64,000 nt of DNA. Source: Hypholoma sublateritium FD-334 SS-4. Its lineage: Eukaryota > Basidiomycota > Agaricomycetes > Agaricales > Strophariaceae. This document shows positions 10,936-22,567 of the stretch, in pieces; the stretch's first letter is position 1; each line of letters starts with the position of its first letter. The position numbers and the translations under genes are program-made. The notes under the pieces are model-generated. The model had not been told where the DNA came from. It searched no databases and saw only the letters and a program-made list of their open reading frames with translations. The stretch covers positions 806,863-870,862 of the forward strand of contig KN817522.1 of the NCBI GenBank assembly GCA_000827495.1, given 5' to 3'.

Positions 10936-11680
10936 AACTTAAGAGAGAAGGTGCGCCCTGATAGCGTGCGCTGCCCTCGCGTTGACCACAGCTGATCACG
11001 CACTCGAATCGTAGATGTGTTTCCCTGGCTTCGCCGAGCTACCGGGCGACAGCCTACACCCACGCCACTTCGACAGCCCAGACATGGGTTCGAAGGGGCT
11101 CAAACTCTGATATGCATTATTTCAATAGCGGTCGCAGTGGTCAATTGTGTACAATTATACGGAGCCAGTGACAGTAATCAAAAACATTCCTATTCCTGTT
11201 GGAAGACGACCTGCATACGGCGCCGTAGAGTTACTCCGACTCCTCAGTTATTTTTCGCCTGGCAGAAGACAGGCGGCTGCTTCCACCCGCCCATCCGAGT
11301 CTACTAGCGCATAGGGGCGCCGGCATTGGGTCATCGAAGCATCGTTTTGCAATCGATTATGGGAGCACGGCGCTGATGCTCCCGCTGCTAATGATAGCCT
11401 TGACCAGATCCCGCGTCTATGTTCTTTCGAGGCGGGTTCTACTCTCTTTGGCTCCAGGGGGCCTCATCATGATTCTGTCATGATGATCAGTGAGTATATA
11501 TAATCTTTACAAAGGAGTGAGGCCAAAAATGGACACCATGCTGACACAGCAGGTTAATTTTAAGTACGTCTATGTTCTTGCATTTGCTTGTGATCAACTT
11601 TGGCCGCACTTTGAGTTTTCTTTAAATAATGGCTTTCTCCCGGTGGAGCCCCCACAAAGCTCAGCAGTCGATTCTTCATC
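10936..11680. other. Intergenic, nothing recognised
   Basis: 745 bp with only short open frames. A 9-bp inverted pair, TCATCATGA/TCATGATGA, lies at 11463-11486, close to the next gene's upstream region. Confidence 0.35.
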
Positions 11681-13596
11681 ATGTATGAAGAGTATGTGGA
11701 TGGCCGCCATTCGACGGCTTCGCACCATCCCGCATTCTCATTTCAACAGTTTGCAGCCCGACCAAAAGCCCGCAGCCCGCCCAAAGTCGTCGAAAAGGCG
11801 CCGGAAGGCGGTCGTGCGTCAAGAGTTTCCTCCCTTAGTGTGAGCTAAAACTCCTACGGCCTCACTGCAGCGGCTAACATGTGATGTAGTCTGGATCTGG
11901 ATCTTCCGACTCCCACAAAACCCTGGTAGAGGCTGAGGCATACCACAAGATCCCTGCGCAGACCTCCCTCCCGCTGTGTTCATGCGCTGCCGCACCGATT
12001 ATTTCAAAAATCGCTGTTGGAAAGGCAAGCAGCGCCGAAGACGCAGCCTATCTGCGGGCTGTGCATTTGCTCAGGCCCGTTCTTCTGGCGCAAAACCGGG
12101 GGAAAGAAATAGAAATTAATAACGTCTCAGAAGAGACGTTTGAACGCCTTCAAAATGACGACGAATGGAGGCACATGCGGTATGTTTTATTCTCTCTTAC
12201 AGGCGCTACACTAAGCCATCTATAAATCGTTCAGCATGGACCATCACTCCGCCACGGGGTACCTGTACGTCAAATGGCCCTTATTCCCACATGAGGTGGC
12301 CTCTGGAATCATGAAGGGCATGATCATGGGCGAGTCCACTCGCTCAGCTCCCGACCACGGCGGCTCTGTCTCAGTCCCCCTCCTGGATGGAACCAGCAAG
12401 TCTGCTGATTTCAGTCTCTTCGATCCTAACTTACGCCGCACTCCATCGGGAAGACTGGATCTGGGCTCGGCACACGAGGATGCGTGCCCTACAGTGGTTT
12501 GGGAGGTGGGACTATCAGAGTCGCCACGAAAGTTAGGACAGGACTGCGCCCGATGGGTGGGGTGTTCCGAGGGTAGAGTCAATCTCGCCATCGGCCTCCA
12601 TATCCGCTGCAAAAAGGGCACCGAGGATACCACAAGAATCGTAAGGAAAATCACGGTCTCCGAGTGGATTCTTGAACGCGTCAACGACGACGATAAATCA
12701 CTGAAGGCAAAGAATAACTGCGATGTCCTGCGGCGCTCAGATGGCCGACCTGACGCTAGGCCTGAGAAATTGGCGAATAGCTACAAATTCAGCACCGACA
12801 TGGGCACGATCGTTACGTGGAAAGCAACGAGATTTCGGACTGAGGTAAGCCTCTGGATGCTTGAACTGGCAGATTTGAGACTGATCTACCGACTGCTTAG
12901 ATCTACGGGAAGAATGTTGAAAAGCCTGCCGCGGGGTCCATTAAAATTCTTAATCGCCATATCTACCGCACCCGCAAACCCCAGCCAGACGACGACCACG
13001 TGTATGGGGAGATCCTGCACCAGGCCATTATTGAAGCAGTCTTGAAAGGATGCCTCCGCCAGGAATCAGCTGACGCTCTCAAGGGCTTACGGAAGCGAAC
13101 ACTCGACCAAGCGCAGCTCGACAGAAAGCTCAAAGACATCCGTGCACAAGGCATCAGGTCCCAAGCTGCCTTCAAGGCTCGCAAACTGAGCAACTTACAG
13201 CAGGCTGGTACAAGCATACGGCAAGACAGGGCATTGGACAATCAGGAGGTCGAGGATGAGGTCGAGGTCGAGGTCGAGGTCGAGGTCGAGGTCGAGGACG
13301 AGGACGAGGACGAAGTCGAGGTCGAGGTCGAGGTCGAGGAGGTTGGGGTCAAGGTCGAGGACGAGGACGAGGACGACGAGGAGGAGAACGACAACGAGGA
13401 CGACGACGAGGACGACAAGGTGGTGATGGTGGACGAGGAGGTGGTGATAATGGACGAGGACGAGCGCGAGCGCGAGGAGGAGGACGAGCGCGAGCACGAG
13501 CCCGGCGACAACAGCAATGGCGAGGGCGGCGCCGAAAATTCGCTGGACTCGGCCGAGTTGGAGGAAGACGACGAACTGCAGGACTCGGCGGCGTAG
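11681..13596 (+). CDS. PD-(D/E)XK nuclease-like fold protein with long acidic tail
   Basis: ATG at 11681. Exons 11681-11839, 11890-12179, 12235-12844 and 12901-13596, all phases closing, 584 aa. The central part (about residues 150-275) shows the pattern of the restriction-endonuclease-like proteins common in fungi: ATGYLYVKWPLFPHEVASG, then SADFSLFDP, then ACPTVVWEVGLSESPRKLGQD. The Asp and the Glu of the last motif are the likely metal ligands, followed by CARWVGCSEGRVNLAIGLHI. A helical region (about 410-470) follows. The last 130 residues are almost pure Glu/Asp/Val, encoded by a GAGGTC/GAGGAC repeat. Nuclease activity is not shown; many relatives probably keep only the fold. Such genes are often scattered near mobile DNA in basidiomycetes, which fits the neighbourhood. 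Confidence 0.6.
13246..13420 (+). repeat. GAGGTC/GAGGAC hexanucleotide repeat inside the coding region
   Basis: Nearly perfect GAGGTC units (13246-13340) grade into GAGGAC units. The repeat is in frame and gives Glu-Val and Glu-Asp runs. On the opposite strand it creates long Leu/Asp or Ser-rich open frames, which are not genes. Confidence 0.9.
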
Positions 13597-13883
13597 AAGA
13601 GCTTGCTCGAGTCCCTGTGGTCGCTGGCGACTCGCGATTCTGGGTTCTGTTTTTTTTGACATTTCTATGTAACGCTATGACTCGGATACTGTTGTATTCT
13701 GTATATTGCACTACTTCTATAAACTATAACATCAATATTTAAACCGATCTAGAGGATGAATCATCGATCCCACTGCTTGGCTACTGCTGCAGATTAACAA
13801 ATTATATCGGCTTCGTTATCACGTAGATAAATATATTACAATTTATGCCTTGAAATCACACGTTGCTCCGACTACTCCGTGCT
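13597..13883. other. Short AT-rich gap
   Basis: 3' flank of the nuclease-like gene and 5' edge of the nucleoporin relic; no feature seen. Confidence 0.4.
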
Positions 13884-15332
13884 ATGACGGGTGCTGGTTT
13901 CCTTGATACAGACCCTCTATACACCGCGGACATCGACCAGGAACGACCACTTACCGAACAGCACGCTGTGTGCGACAGATTCGTGTATTACTACCTCTCG
14001 CAACTGTCAACGTACTCGCAAGTCATTCCAATCAGCGCCTGCACTGACGCACACGCTCTGTACGAAAGACAGACGGAACGATATGGAACCGGAAACTCTG
14101 GACTGACCTACGTCAACCTATGGCCAATCCGCGTTCCAGGTGGCTCAACCATTCCCGCGCGGTGCACCGGGCGCCTCCTCAGTGGTGACGGCGGCGACCA
14201 CGTTGTCGTGTGTTGGCAACACCAACACTCAGGGTGGAAAGTGATCCTTGAGATCCTGACAGACTACGTGAATCGGAGGCGCATGGACTTCGGCTCTGGC
14301 GCCAACTACCAAGACGTGTCGTTTGGCGCACGCAACACGGCGCAGGTCAAGACGCTGCGCATCGCGGACGTGGGCATCGAAATCGACGCAGAGAGCGACG
14401 AGACAACAATCACGGACGCGCTCAACCTCGTACGCAGTCTCGTTCAGGGCAACCCCGCGGAGGCGGGCCTACTCCTGCAGTCGCTCGAGGATGGCGAGTT
14501 GTGTGCCACACGATGACGGAGGCGGCCCCGCCGGACCTCGTGCAGCATGGTCCTCGAGGAGGCACTCTCGCGCGCCGGTACGCGCTCACGACAGCCGCTC
14601 CCTACGCGCCTCATCACATCCGCACTGAGCGTGCTCACTGCGCTGCTCGCGATCCCAAGCCACGCAAACCGGGTCTGGTTGTACATGCACTCGATGACAG
14701 CGCTCTTCGGTGCGGAGCGTACGCAGGGGTTCGCCGCACACGCGTTCGTAGCGGAGCACGCCGCGGGCCAGTACACGATGACGCTTGCGCCGCTGTAATT
14801 CGCGACCGCCCTCCTGCGTGAGGCGACGCTGTCGATCCTGACCGAGAACGCAAAACTACAGCAACTCAAGAAGGAGGCGCTACTGCGCGCGTTGCGCTTC
14901 GTGCACAGCGAGATCTGGTTCGAGCAAGCGGACCCCATCACCTTGCCCTTGCTCGAGGAGATTGACCAGGTTGGCAACTTGTTCTATGCACTGGCGGCTA
15001 GCGTCCCGACGTCGGCAAAGTCAAATGCCCTCGTCGAGCGGATTCTTAGCGGATTCACAGTCAACGCGTTGAAGCTCCTACAACAGGTCAACTATGCCAT
15101 CACTCACCCCAATCATCTGGCAAGCCTGTACGAGCCGGTGACCCACGATGAGCGCGTAAGATTCGAGAAGGCGCAGTCGCAGGTAGATCCGCTGAAGCGA
15201 ACCCTCGTTATGCATCTGATACACCGCCTGTTCCAACTATCCTCCAGCCTTGTTGGGACGCCGGCGGCTATCAGTCGCGCGGACAAGGTGCTCTTAATGG
15301 CCCTGACGACTGGCCTGTCACCCAAGCTGTGA
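13884..15332 (+). pseudogene. Decayed fragment resembling nucleoporin Nup188
   Basis: One frame from 13884 is interrupted by TGA at 14514 and TAA at 14796, then runs to a stop at 15330. Around 14497-14541 the better protein (HTMTEAAPPDLVQ) lies one frame over, so two compensating small indels are likely. Stretches recall the Nup188 scaffold nucleoporin. One, RFVYYYLSQL with IPARCTGRLLSGDGGDHVVV and HSGWKVILEILTDYVNRRR, is like its SH3-like insert. Others are MVLEEALSRA, RVWLYMHSMTALFG and a C-terminal helical part RFEKAQSQVDPLKRTLVMHL. Nup188 is about 1,700-2,000 aa, so this is at most a fragment with an internal deletion. There are no introns in 1.45 kb, although neighbouring genes have one every few hundred bases. 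It could be a processed or segmental copy. The Nup188 label is from memory of motifs, not a search. Confidence 0.5.
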
Positions 15333-16559
15333 TTATACCGGTACATTTCTCTCATCCCCGTTATGATAAATGTAGCTGAGTAATTGTTAGCACTCTAAAG
15401 TCGTCCTGGGCGAGCCTGCATCTTTAGGCACCCTGCTGGAGCTGGGCAATCGCACTCTGGATATTCTTCGCAACCTTGTCCAGCGGCCCCCGGGCCAGAG
15501 CATAACCGACCCTTCCGCTCTGTTGGGCTCGTACACGACCGCTCTACCCATCCGCGATGCTGCGCTCCACTCCGCAGGGCTGACTCTGAGGCGCCGTGGC
15601 GCACTGTGGAGCAATCGGCGGTTAGTTTGTGGGGCTGACTTACCCGTACTCGTTGTTTGGGGTGTGCAAAGGTGGAGAAGCTCCACAGGTATGTAGGTAT
15701 ATAAGCACGACCGCCCGAGCATTTGAGCCCCAACCCCATGCCCACTCCCTCTGATTTCGACAACGCCCTGCTCGTAGAGATCGACGCCTCCCGCCCCAAT
15801 CCTTCAAGTAAACTGGGCTCGACTAAAGTACGTCTTGCATTGCTTCCTTTGAAGTTCCTCTTGCTCAACTAATCTTTCAACCGCCTTTTGGAGCGTGGTT
15901 CTTTCTTGGGTGCACGCCGCCCCTACAACATTTGCGAGTGGTTTTGGTGCGTGCCCGCTCTCTCTACCCCGCATTTTGAACCACCGCATCCCGTAGATAC
16001 GAGGGCAGTGGCTTGCTCATGGGCACGCATACGCCGCGCGCCTCTGCCCCTGCGCACGCCACTTGGCTCAGTATGCGGATGCGGCACGGTTTATAGTAGA
16101 TCTCTCCGGGTCTCGCCGAAGAAAAAATAAGGGCAAGGCCCTTTGGTGCGTCCCCAATCCATCCGCCGCGCTCAAGGCTTCGCTCTACTCACTGCATAGG
16201 CTCGCCCATCTCATGCATCAGCCGAGCTTCGTAACATCCGCACGCTGCGCAGGATGCGCTCTTGATCGCACCCCGCGCTACTAACGCCCTTGAGCGGCCT
16301 AGCAGTGGCCCGGAATCAGAGAAGGCAATGGATATCTCACGAGTCAGTTTATGCAGAAAGGCTGCTCATGCAGAGAATTGGAAAGGAGAAGGGAGCATAT
16401 ACGAGAGTCATCAATCTTTTGGCTCCCATCTTCGCGTAGTATTAGTAGTTGATTAGTAGCCGCATGTACAGTTTGTAATGCATAGCTTTTCTTTTTCTTT
16501 CGGCGCAATCCGCAAACAATTGCCATTCAATTCGCAGCAGTTTATATGGGTCCCGGAGA
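15333..16559. other. Mostly unannotated; possible short gene start at 15738
   Basis: No recognised domain. A TATATAAG box at 15698-15705 lies 33 bp upstream of an ATG at 15738. That ATG opens a 30-codon exon (MPTPSDFDNALLVEID...) ending at a good donor (GTACGT, 15828). No convincing downstream exon could be joined; a later open stretch (16063-16284) is Ala/Leu-rich and unrecognised. Confidence 0.3.
15698..15705 (+). promoter_or_regulatory. TATA-like box TATATAAG
   Basis: Good TATA consensus 33 bp upstream of an ATG at 15738 followed by a clean exon with a consensus donor. Suggests a real but unrecognised transcription unit on the plus strand. Confidence 0.3.
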
Positions 16560-17140
16560 ATCCACTAGCTCGCAGACAACTGATAAGAGCATTGCAGTGG
16601 CTTCGTCGTCATACGGAGGTAGGTCACATGTTATAAAATATATAGTAATGCAAAAGTACTGCCATAGGTTCATAACATCGCACCTGAAAGCCCCTAAGTT
16701 ATAAGCTGCTGCAATGTGATGCTTTATAAATAATTGATCAAGACATATCAACAGCTCTGTCGTCGATCGAAAAGGACAGCATGAATTCTGTGGTATTCAG
16801 CATTATTATTACAGACTCACGACACCCGTCTGATAGCCCCTCAGTTTGCAGTGCATTGTGAACCTTCGAACCCTCGATATATCGTGGATATTCGACAAGA
16901 ATCCTACAGCGGCTCTGTCATCATACAGATGAAAAACTTCAGCTCTATGTCATGATGACAAACCCATGACATCCCATGAAGTAGTCACTTAGCTTGCTGT
17001 GTATTGTGAGTCTCCGGGCCTATTATACCCTGCGGACAGTCGATGAGAACTCTACGGCGGTTCTGTCGTCGCGCGGAAGGAAAGTATCAATTGTATAGCA
17101 TAGTAACATCTGGACAAACTGGCCTTGCCTGGTAGGTCTA
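16560..17140 (+). repeat. Diverged tandem repeat array, left flank of the Plavaka-type element
   Basis: At least four degenerate units about 135-175 bp apart share a core of the form GACA-GA-GAGAACTCTACGGCGG-TCTGTCGTC (cores near 16571, 16745, 16881 and 17031). Each is usually preceded by a TTGTGAGTCTCCGGGCC-like block. The same repeat in the same orientation reappears at 25735-26190 on the far side of the transposon. Confidence 0.7.
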
Positions 17141-17186
17141 TGGAGCTGCCATAGTCATAGTAGTTGGGTAGAGTGGTCCCCAATCC

Positions 17187-17207
17187 GATAGTGCCAGTAG
17201 GCAGGGT
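17187..17207 (+). repeat. Candidate left terminal inverted repeat of the Plavaka-type element
   Basis: GATAGTGCCAGTAGGCAGGGT; its last 11 bases recur inverted at 25606-25616. Confidence 0.45.
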
Positions 17208-17408
17208 CATAGTCACAGTAGGTCACAGTAGGTCAACTGCATAGCTGTGTATGACCAGTAGAATCATATAGATGTCATCCCTGAATCTCTATGGGATCTA
17301 TGGGATCTACCAAGTACTACGTGAACATACTTAATAAGCTTGAATCACCGAACAGAATGATTATTGGGGGGGGGGGCAAGGAGGGATCATAGACTACACA
17401 ACTGGTAT

Positions 17409-19335
17409 CTAATCATCCACTTCTTCGACCTCACTGTCAGTCTCACCAGTTCGTCCATCTAAGTCACCCTGCGCACGCTCACGAGCAGTGCCAACCAATG
17501 TCTTCTTAGCGGAGGGATGTTCAGAGACCCCAGCATTACGGCTAAAAGACGTAAAAGGCNTCACACAGAAGAAATATCTAGATGCAGCAGTCACTTACCT
17601 CGCGCGCACATACAACTTTTTCCGTATACCTCCGACCACAGCCTCATTGAGACTATTCCACTCGGCCACATCCAATCGATATGCCTCATGCCTGTCGATG
17701 ACGTTAGTCTCCCACATTTTGGCCTTCACAAATTTGCCGGTGGACCATTGATCGATACAAAAGTCAATCTAAAGCAGCTCCAATGAGAACATAACAATCA
17801 ACAAAGATATGATATGCTATACTCACAACCGTAATGACAAATGAAATTGTCTCAAGAGAAATTGGATTGAATAGGTCTCGGAATACGGCACCGTGTGATG
17901 AGGCATCTTCGAACCAAACAGCCTCAATGCTCCGTGAGATGATTTTGTGTTCAGCAAACCGCGAGACGGTCTGCGGGTTCTATCGCAGGATGGTGATGAG
18001 AAATAAAAAGGAACGCTTTAGATATTCAACGTCAACGTACCTGATAATGGAATGTCGCGCCGCTAGCAGGCTTTAGTTGTTGCACCAGTTTTTGGTTAGC
18101 GATGATGTCACGGGAATTTACACTTTTCTTGAAGCCGTAAACCGTGGTCACCAGGTCTCGAATAATGGACACAGTATGACCCCGTATCCGCGATCCTCGC
18201 TGCTGGATCTAAAGGAACGGTGAAGTAATATGTAAGAAATGGATGGCATTGGGGCGTACCAGTGAATTGATTGTTGGATTCATTGCATAATTTTCCTCAG
18301 CGTCAGAATTGGCCGATTTCCATGCCTTTATAGCCCATTTGCGGCGTAAGGCAGTATCTGGATATGCATTTTTAGTTGAAACAAATGCCTCATACTGGAA
18401 GGAAGCGCGAAGAATGAGAGCTTCCACGACATCTTCAAAATCGCCAGCTTTTGGTTTTTTAGGGTTGACCACAGCGCCCTGGCGGTGTACCGATGGTTTA
18501 GGTGTATTTTGATCTGCTTGCGTGGTTGGCGGAACAGCGTCCTGTGGTTCGGGGCCAGGAGCCAGAGAGCTGGATCGAGTACCTTCGGAGGGGGATACAG
18601 ATGAGGGTGGCTGAGCAGGATCAGAGCTCGCAGCCAGATCGCTACCATCCTTATCAAGGGAATCCGCCACAGCGTTTGATGACGGAAGAGATTTGAATGC
18701 ACTGGCAGGCAAACGAGGTGGTTGAATAGGCTTTTTAGCTGCGGCTGCTCCACTTTTGCGAAGTGGGGGCCGCGAGATGGTGCTATCTGCAGATGATGTA
18801 GTAGGAAGTGACTTGATCTATTATTACATGTAGTCAGCCGATGATCTAGCTGATGATCTATGTATAAGGCCTATAGAAAACTCACAGAGCTTGATAGCCC
18901 ACCGATCGATTTTGCGCCAGGAGTGTCATCCTCGCTTTCCGGTCCATCTGCATCTCCGTCGTCACTGCCATCATCTACATGAAAATGTTTTTGAATGACG
19001 AGAACGTAGCTGATGACATGGAGAAATACCGTTATCAGACTTTTCTTGGGCTGCTTTGAGCAGTTTTTGTCTTTTTCGTATATCTTTTTGTAGTCGCTCC
19101 ATTTTCCTTTGATCGGCAGCAAGACTTTCTTCGTCTATAGGATGTGTGTGGAATGATAATCAGCATATTATGGGCCAGCGACTATAATAGTACACTCAGG
19201 CTCAGGCTCACCTATAGAAACTTGCTTTTGCGAAGGTTTGGCCTTGCGTTTGGGGACAACTATTGGCTCCTCGTCTTCATCTGTCGTAGGTGATTCCTCG
19301 CCTATGGACCGTTTTTTGTTGAGCCTAGATGGCAT
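17409..19335 (-). CDS. DUF6532 domain protein, 8 exons, transposon cargo
   Basis: ATG at 19335. Exons (minus) 19335-19212, 19134-19030, 18974-18886, 18817-18260, 18208-18041, 17979-17827, 17768-17599 and 17541-17409, total 499 aa with every phase closing. The N-terminal half is acidic and Ser-rich with basic patches (VPKRKAKPSQK) and a short coiled coil (KMERLQKDIRKRQKLLK). The C-terminal half matches DUF6532: ALILRASFQYEAFVSTKNAY, LRRKWAIKAWKSA, RIRGHTVSIIRDLV, FHYQ, WFEDASSHGAVFRDLFNPIS, CIDQWSTGKF and HEAYRLEWNSL. Function unknown. An N base at 17560 lies in the last intron and does not touch coding sequence. It is divergent from the transposase with 106 bp between start codons, so the two probably share a promoter. 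Its place inside the element makes it a candidate accessory transposition protein (inference). Confidence 0.8.
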
Positions 19336-19441
19336 TGCAGTGAGTGGAGGTAGATCAACACAAAGACGACGAAAATACACGCTGATTTTTTAGGACGGAT
19401 TGCTGACTCAGCCTCGTGACGGCTACTCGGGCCGCTAGAGG
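19336..19441. promoter_or_regulatory. Shared divergent promoter region of the DUF6532 and transposase genes
   Basis: Only 106 bp separate the two ATGs, so both transcripts must start here or within the coding regions. No clear TATA box. A GGCCGCTAGAGG block sits next to the transposase start. Confidence 0.5.
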
Positions 19442-22400
19442 ATGACCGTCGACCGAATACCCAAAAATTACCTGTCATCAGACCCCCCATTACCAATGTC
19501 CAGCCGATATACTTGCCCATACTGCCATGCACCCGGGATGTCAGCGAAAGGGTTGCATTCTCACATTTTGCAGTCTAAACGCTGCCACCAGCGCATGGAG
19601 TCAGAATGTGCCAATGACGCCGACGACGATTCTGAGCCAGACTGTGCACCACCAAATGAGCCGACAGAGATGGAAATCGATGAAAATGAAACTACATACT
19701 TTCATGAGGACGCCCAATCCCACATCCCCGAGTTACCCGAACCCCCAAACTGCCAAACGACGGACACAATCCTCGAAAACGAGCGCTGGATCGAAGATTA
19801 TCCTAAGCCCTGCGGAGTAAGCAAAGGCAGGGGGATAAGCACCTTTGAAAAGATACGAAATAAGCAAGTAGAAAGCAAGGAGGCACCATGGGCACCTTTT
19901 GAAAGCGAAGAAGAATGGGAACTGGCCCATTGGGTCATGACATCGGGTGTCAGCCAAAAGCGCATAAACGCCATGCTGAAATTGAAGATGGTCAGTAAAA
20001 GACTGTTAGTTACCAACTGTAATTTATGAGCCGCTAACACTGTGTTGGATGTTTAGATGGGCGCTGAGGGCGTTAATCTATCATTTCATAATGCACGTTC
20101 TCTTCTAAAACGCATTGATTCCCTGCCTACTGGTCCTGCATGGAGCTGCTCGTCATTTGAAGTTACAGGTAACAAAACAAACAAAGCCGGGAACTTGCGT
20201 ACCGAGGAGGTCGAGCTGTGGCATCGAAATCCTGTTGAATGTATCCGCGAGATCATCAGGAATCCTACCTTTAGGGAATACATGTCATATCAGCCAGCCC
20301 GGGTATACAGAAAAAGCGACTTTACCAGCCGTGAGTACAATGAGATGTGGATCTGCGACTGGTGGTGGCAGATGCAAGTGAGTATTTTCCTCACGTTCAT
20401 TGACTTTTGCAGCTGACAGTCCTCTAAGGCCAGACTTCCAGAAGGAGCCACAGTGGTGCCTGTCATACTATCCTCTGACAAAACCAATTTGTCAAGGTTC
20501 AGCGGCGACAAACAAGCATGGCCTGTATACCTTGGTATTGGCAATGTTTCAAAAGCCATACGCCGGAAACCGACAGCCCATGCAATGGTGCTAGTTGGTT
20601 ACATTCCTGTCTGCAAGTTGGACTGTTTCACAAAGAACAAGAGATCTGACGCGGGCTATCAGCTCTTTCACGAATGTATGCGCAAGATACTCGAACCTTT
20701 GAAAGCAGCTGGAACCAACGGGCTTGACGTGGTATGCGCAGATGGATTTGTTCGCACCATTTTCCCTGTGTTATCCACCTATATTGCCGATTACCCCGAG
20801 CAGTGCCTCGTAGCATGTTGCAAGGAGAGCGCTTGTCCACGGTGTACTGTCAACCCGAAATTACGAGGAGACTATCGCACCAACTCTGTCCTTCGTGATC
20901 CCGACAAAACACTGGCAGCTATCGAGGAAAAGGTGGCTGAGGGCAAGTCAGAAAGCTTCAAAGATCAGAGCTTGCGACGTGTAAACCCATTCTGGAAGGA
21001 CTTACCACATTGCGATATCTTCACTTGCTTCACACCGGATATATTGCATCAGCTGCACAAAGGCATCTTCAAGGACCACATTTCAGCATGGGCGACAGAA
21101 TCTATGGCAGGTGGAGAAGACGAAGTGGATGAGCGATTCAAGGCAATGACACCCCATCCTGATCTACGTCACTTCAAAAGGGGAATATCACTCACCTCAC
21201 AATGGACCGGCACGGAACACAAAAATATGGAAAAAGTTTTCCTAGGCGTTCTAGCTGGTGCTACCGAACCTCGTGTTATCTCTGCGGTTCGAGGTGTACT
21301 GGACTTTATATACTATGCTCACTTTGAAACCCATACCGATCACTCCCTGCAGTTTATGGACGACGCTTGGGAGAGGTTCCATCTGCACAAAGATGTGTTC
21401 AAAGACCTGGGAATACGCAAGCACTTCAACATTAGCAAACTTCATAATGTTAAGCATTACATGGATTCAATTCGCTCACATGGTTCTGCTGATGGATCCA
21501 ATACGGAAGGGACTGAACGACTGCATATCGACTTGGCAAAAATGGGGTATCAGGCTGGCAACAAGCGGGACTACATCAAGTTCATGACGGTTTGGTTACG
21601 CAGACAAGAGGCTATTCACCAGCGATGTATCTATCTTCAGTGGGCCATTCCGGGATACACAGCACCCATCCTCGATGTAGACGGTCCCGAAAGTGGAAGT
21701 GCAGGTGACGGTCAAGATATGGGAGGAGCAGATGAACCAGACGACAAAGTGGTTGCAAGGGACGAAGGGCTTACCTATCACCTTGCAAAAAAGCCTGCTT
21801 TCGTGGGAGCATCCGCACAATCCATCACATCCGATTATGGCGCCATCAACTTCGTTCATCACTTCAATGATTATCTTGCAAGGGCCTATCCAGGCGCTCG
21901 TGTTGCTGCAATGGACTCTACAACATTTTCCCTATACAAAAAGGTCACACTCAAACTGCCCGTCATTTTCGAAGTCTCAGAAACTCGCATTCAAGACTCT
22001 ATATATGCTACCAAACCAACACGCTCATCAGTGACCACACAGGGTATCAAGCGTGGTCAACCTGCGAAGACAAGCACTGTGTTAGTTCGTATTCGTCAGG
22101 CTGATCCAACAAAAGGCCCACTCGATGGTTTACAGGCCGCGCAAGTGTTGGTAATTTTTTCCATGCCCGAACAATTTGCAAACAGCGATACAGCACTTGC
22201 GTATGTGGTATGGTTCAAGCCATTTCGTACGCCAGCTGCAGATATTGGCATGTTCACCACGGCCAATTCAACACGCAATCACAGACGCCGCGCTTCTGTC
22301 ATCCCACTCACCGATATCATCCATTCGTGCCATCTCATTCCAGTATTTGGATCTGCCAGCGCAACTGATCTAGGATGGACGTCTACAACATCCCTTCAAG

Positions 22401-22567
22401 AGGCTTCTAGTTTCTATTTGAATCCATATTTACGCCATTATGATTTTTATTTCTATCGTTACATGGTAGACTTACATTTACAGCAGGAGGATGAGCGGCA
22501 GAAACAATTGGAGGTGGCTCAGGCAAGAGGTATACGTCCTAAACACCCATATGTATATCGTGGTTAA
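19442..22567 (+). CDS. Plavaka-type DDE transposase, 3 exons
   Basis: ATG at 19442 (an internal ATG at 19498, just before SSRYTCPYC, is an alternative). Exons 19442-19990, 20057-20377 and 20429-22567, 1,002 aa. The N-terminus has a C2H2-like zinc finger (CPYC, then H-x3-LQSKRCH, residues about 25-50). The middle has the Plavaka/CACTA-type RNase H-like core. It contains SSDKT (about 305-309), VCADG (about 393-397), STYIADYPEQ (about 407-415), a CCKESACPRC zinc knuckle, and FTPDILHQLHKGIFKDHI, the hallmark segment of this family. Further on are FKRGI, QWTGTEHKNMEK and GSNTEGTERLHIDLAK, the last holding the candidate catalytic Glu. No stops or frameshifts, so the copy may be active. It acts on its own ends by cut and paste (family knowledge). 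Confidence 0.88.

Noticed and set aside
13195..13711. Minus-strand open frames rich in Leu/Asp, Ser or Arg/Pro.
   Set aside because: Produced by translating the GAGGTC/GAGGAC repeat backwards; the plus-strand gene accounts for the sequence.
15395..15868. Minus-strand 157-codon open frame.
   Set aside because: No domain, and it overlaps a better plus-strand TATA/ATG/donor arrangement.
16560..17140. Regularly spaced repeats that could suggest a CRISPR-like array.
   Set aside because: Eukaryotic DNA, degenerate units of 135-175 bp without unique spacers or cas genes; a diverged satellite fits better.
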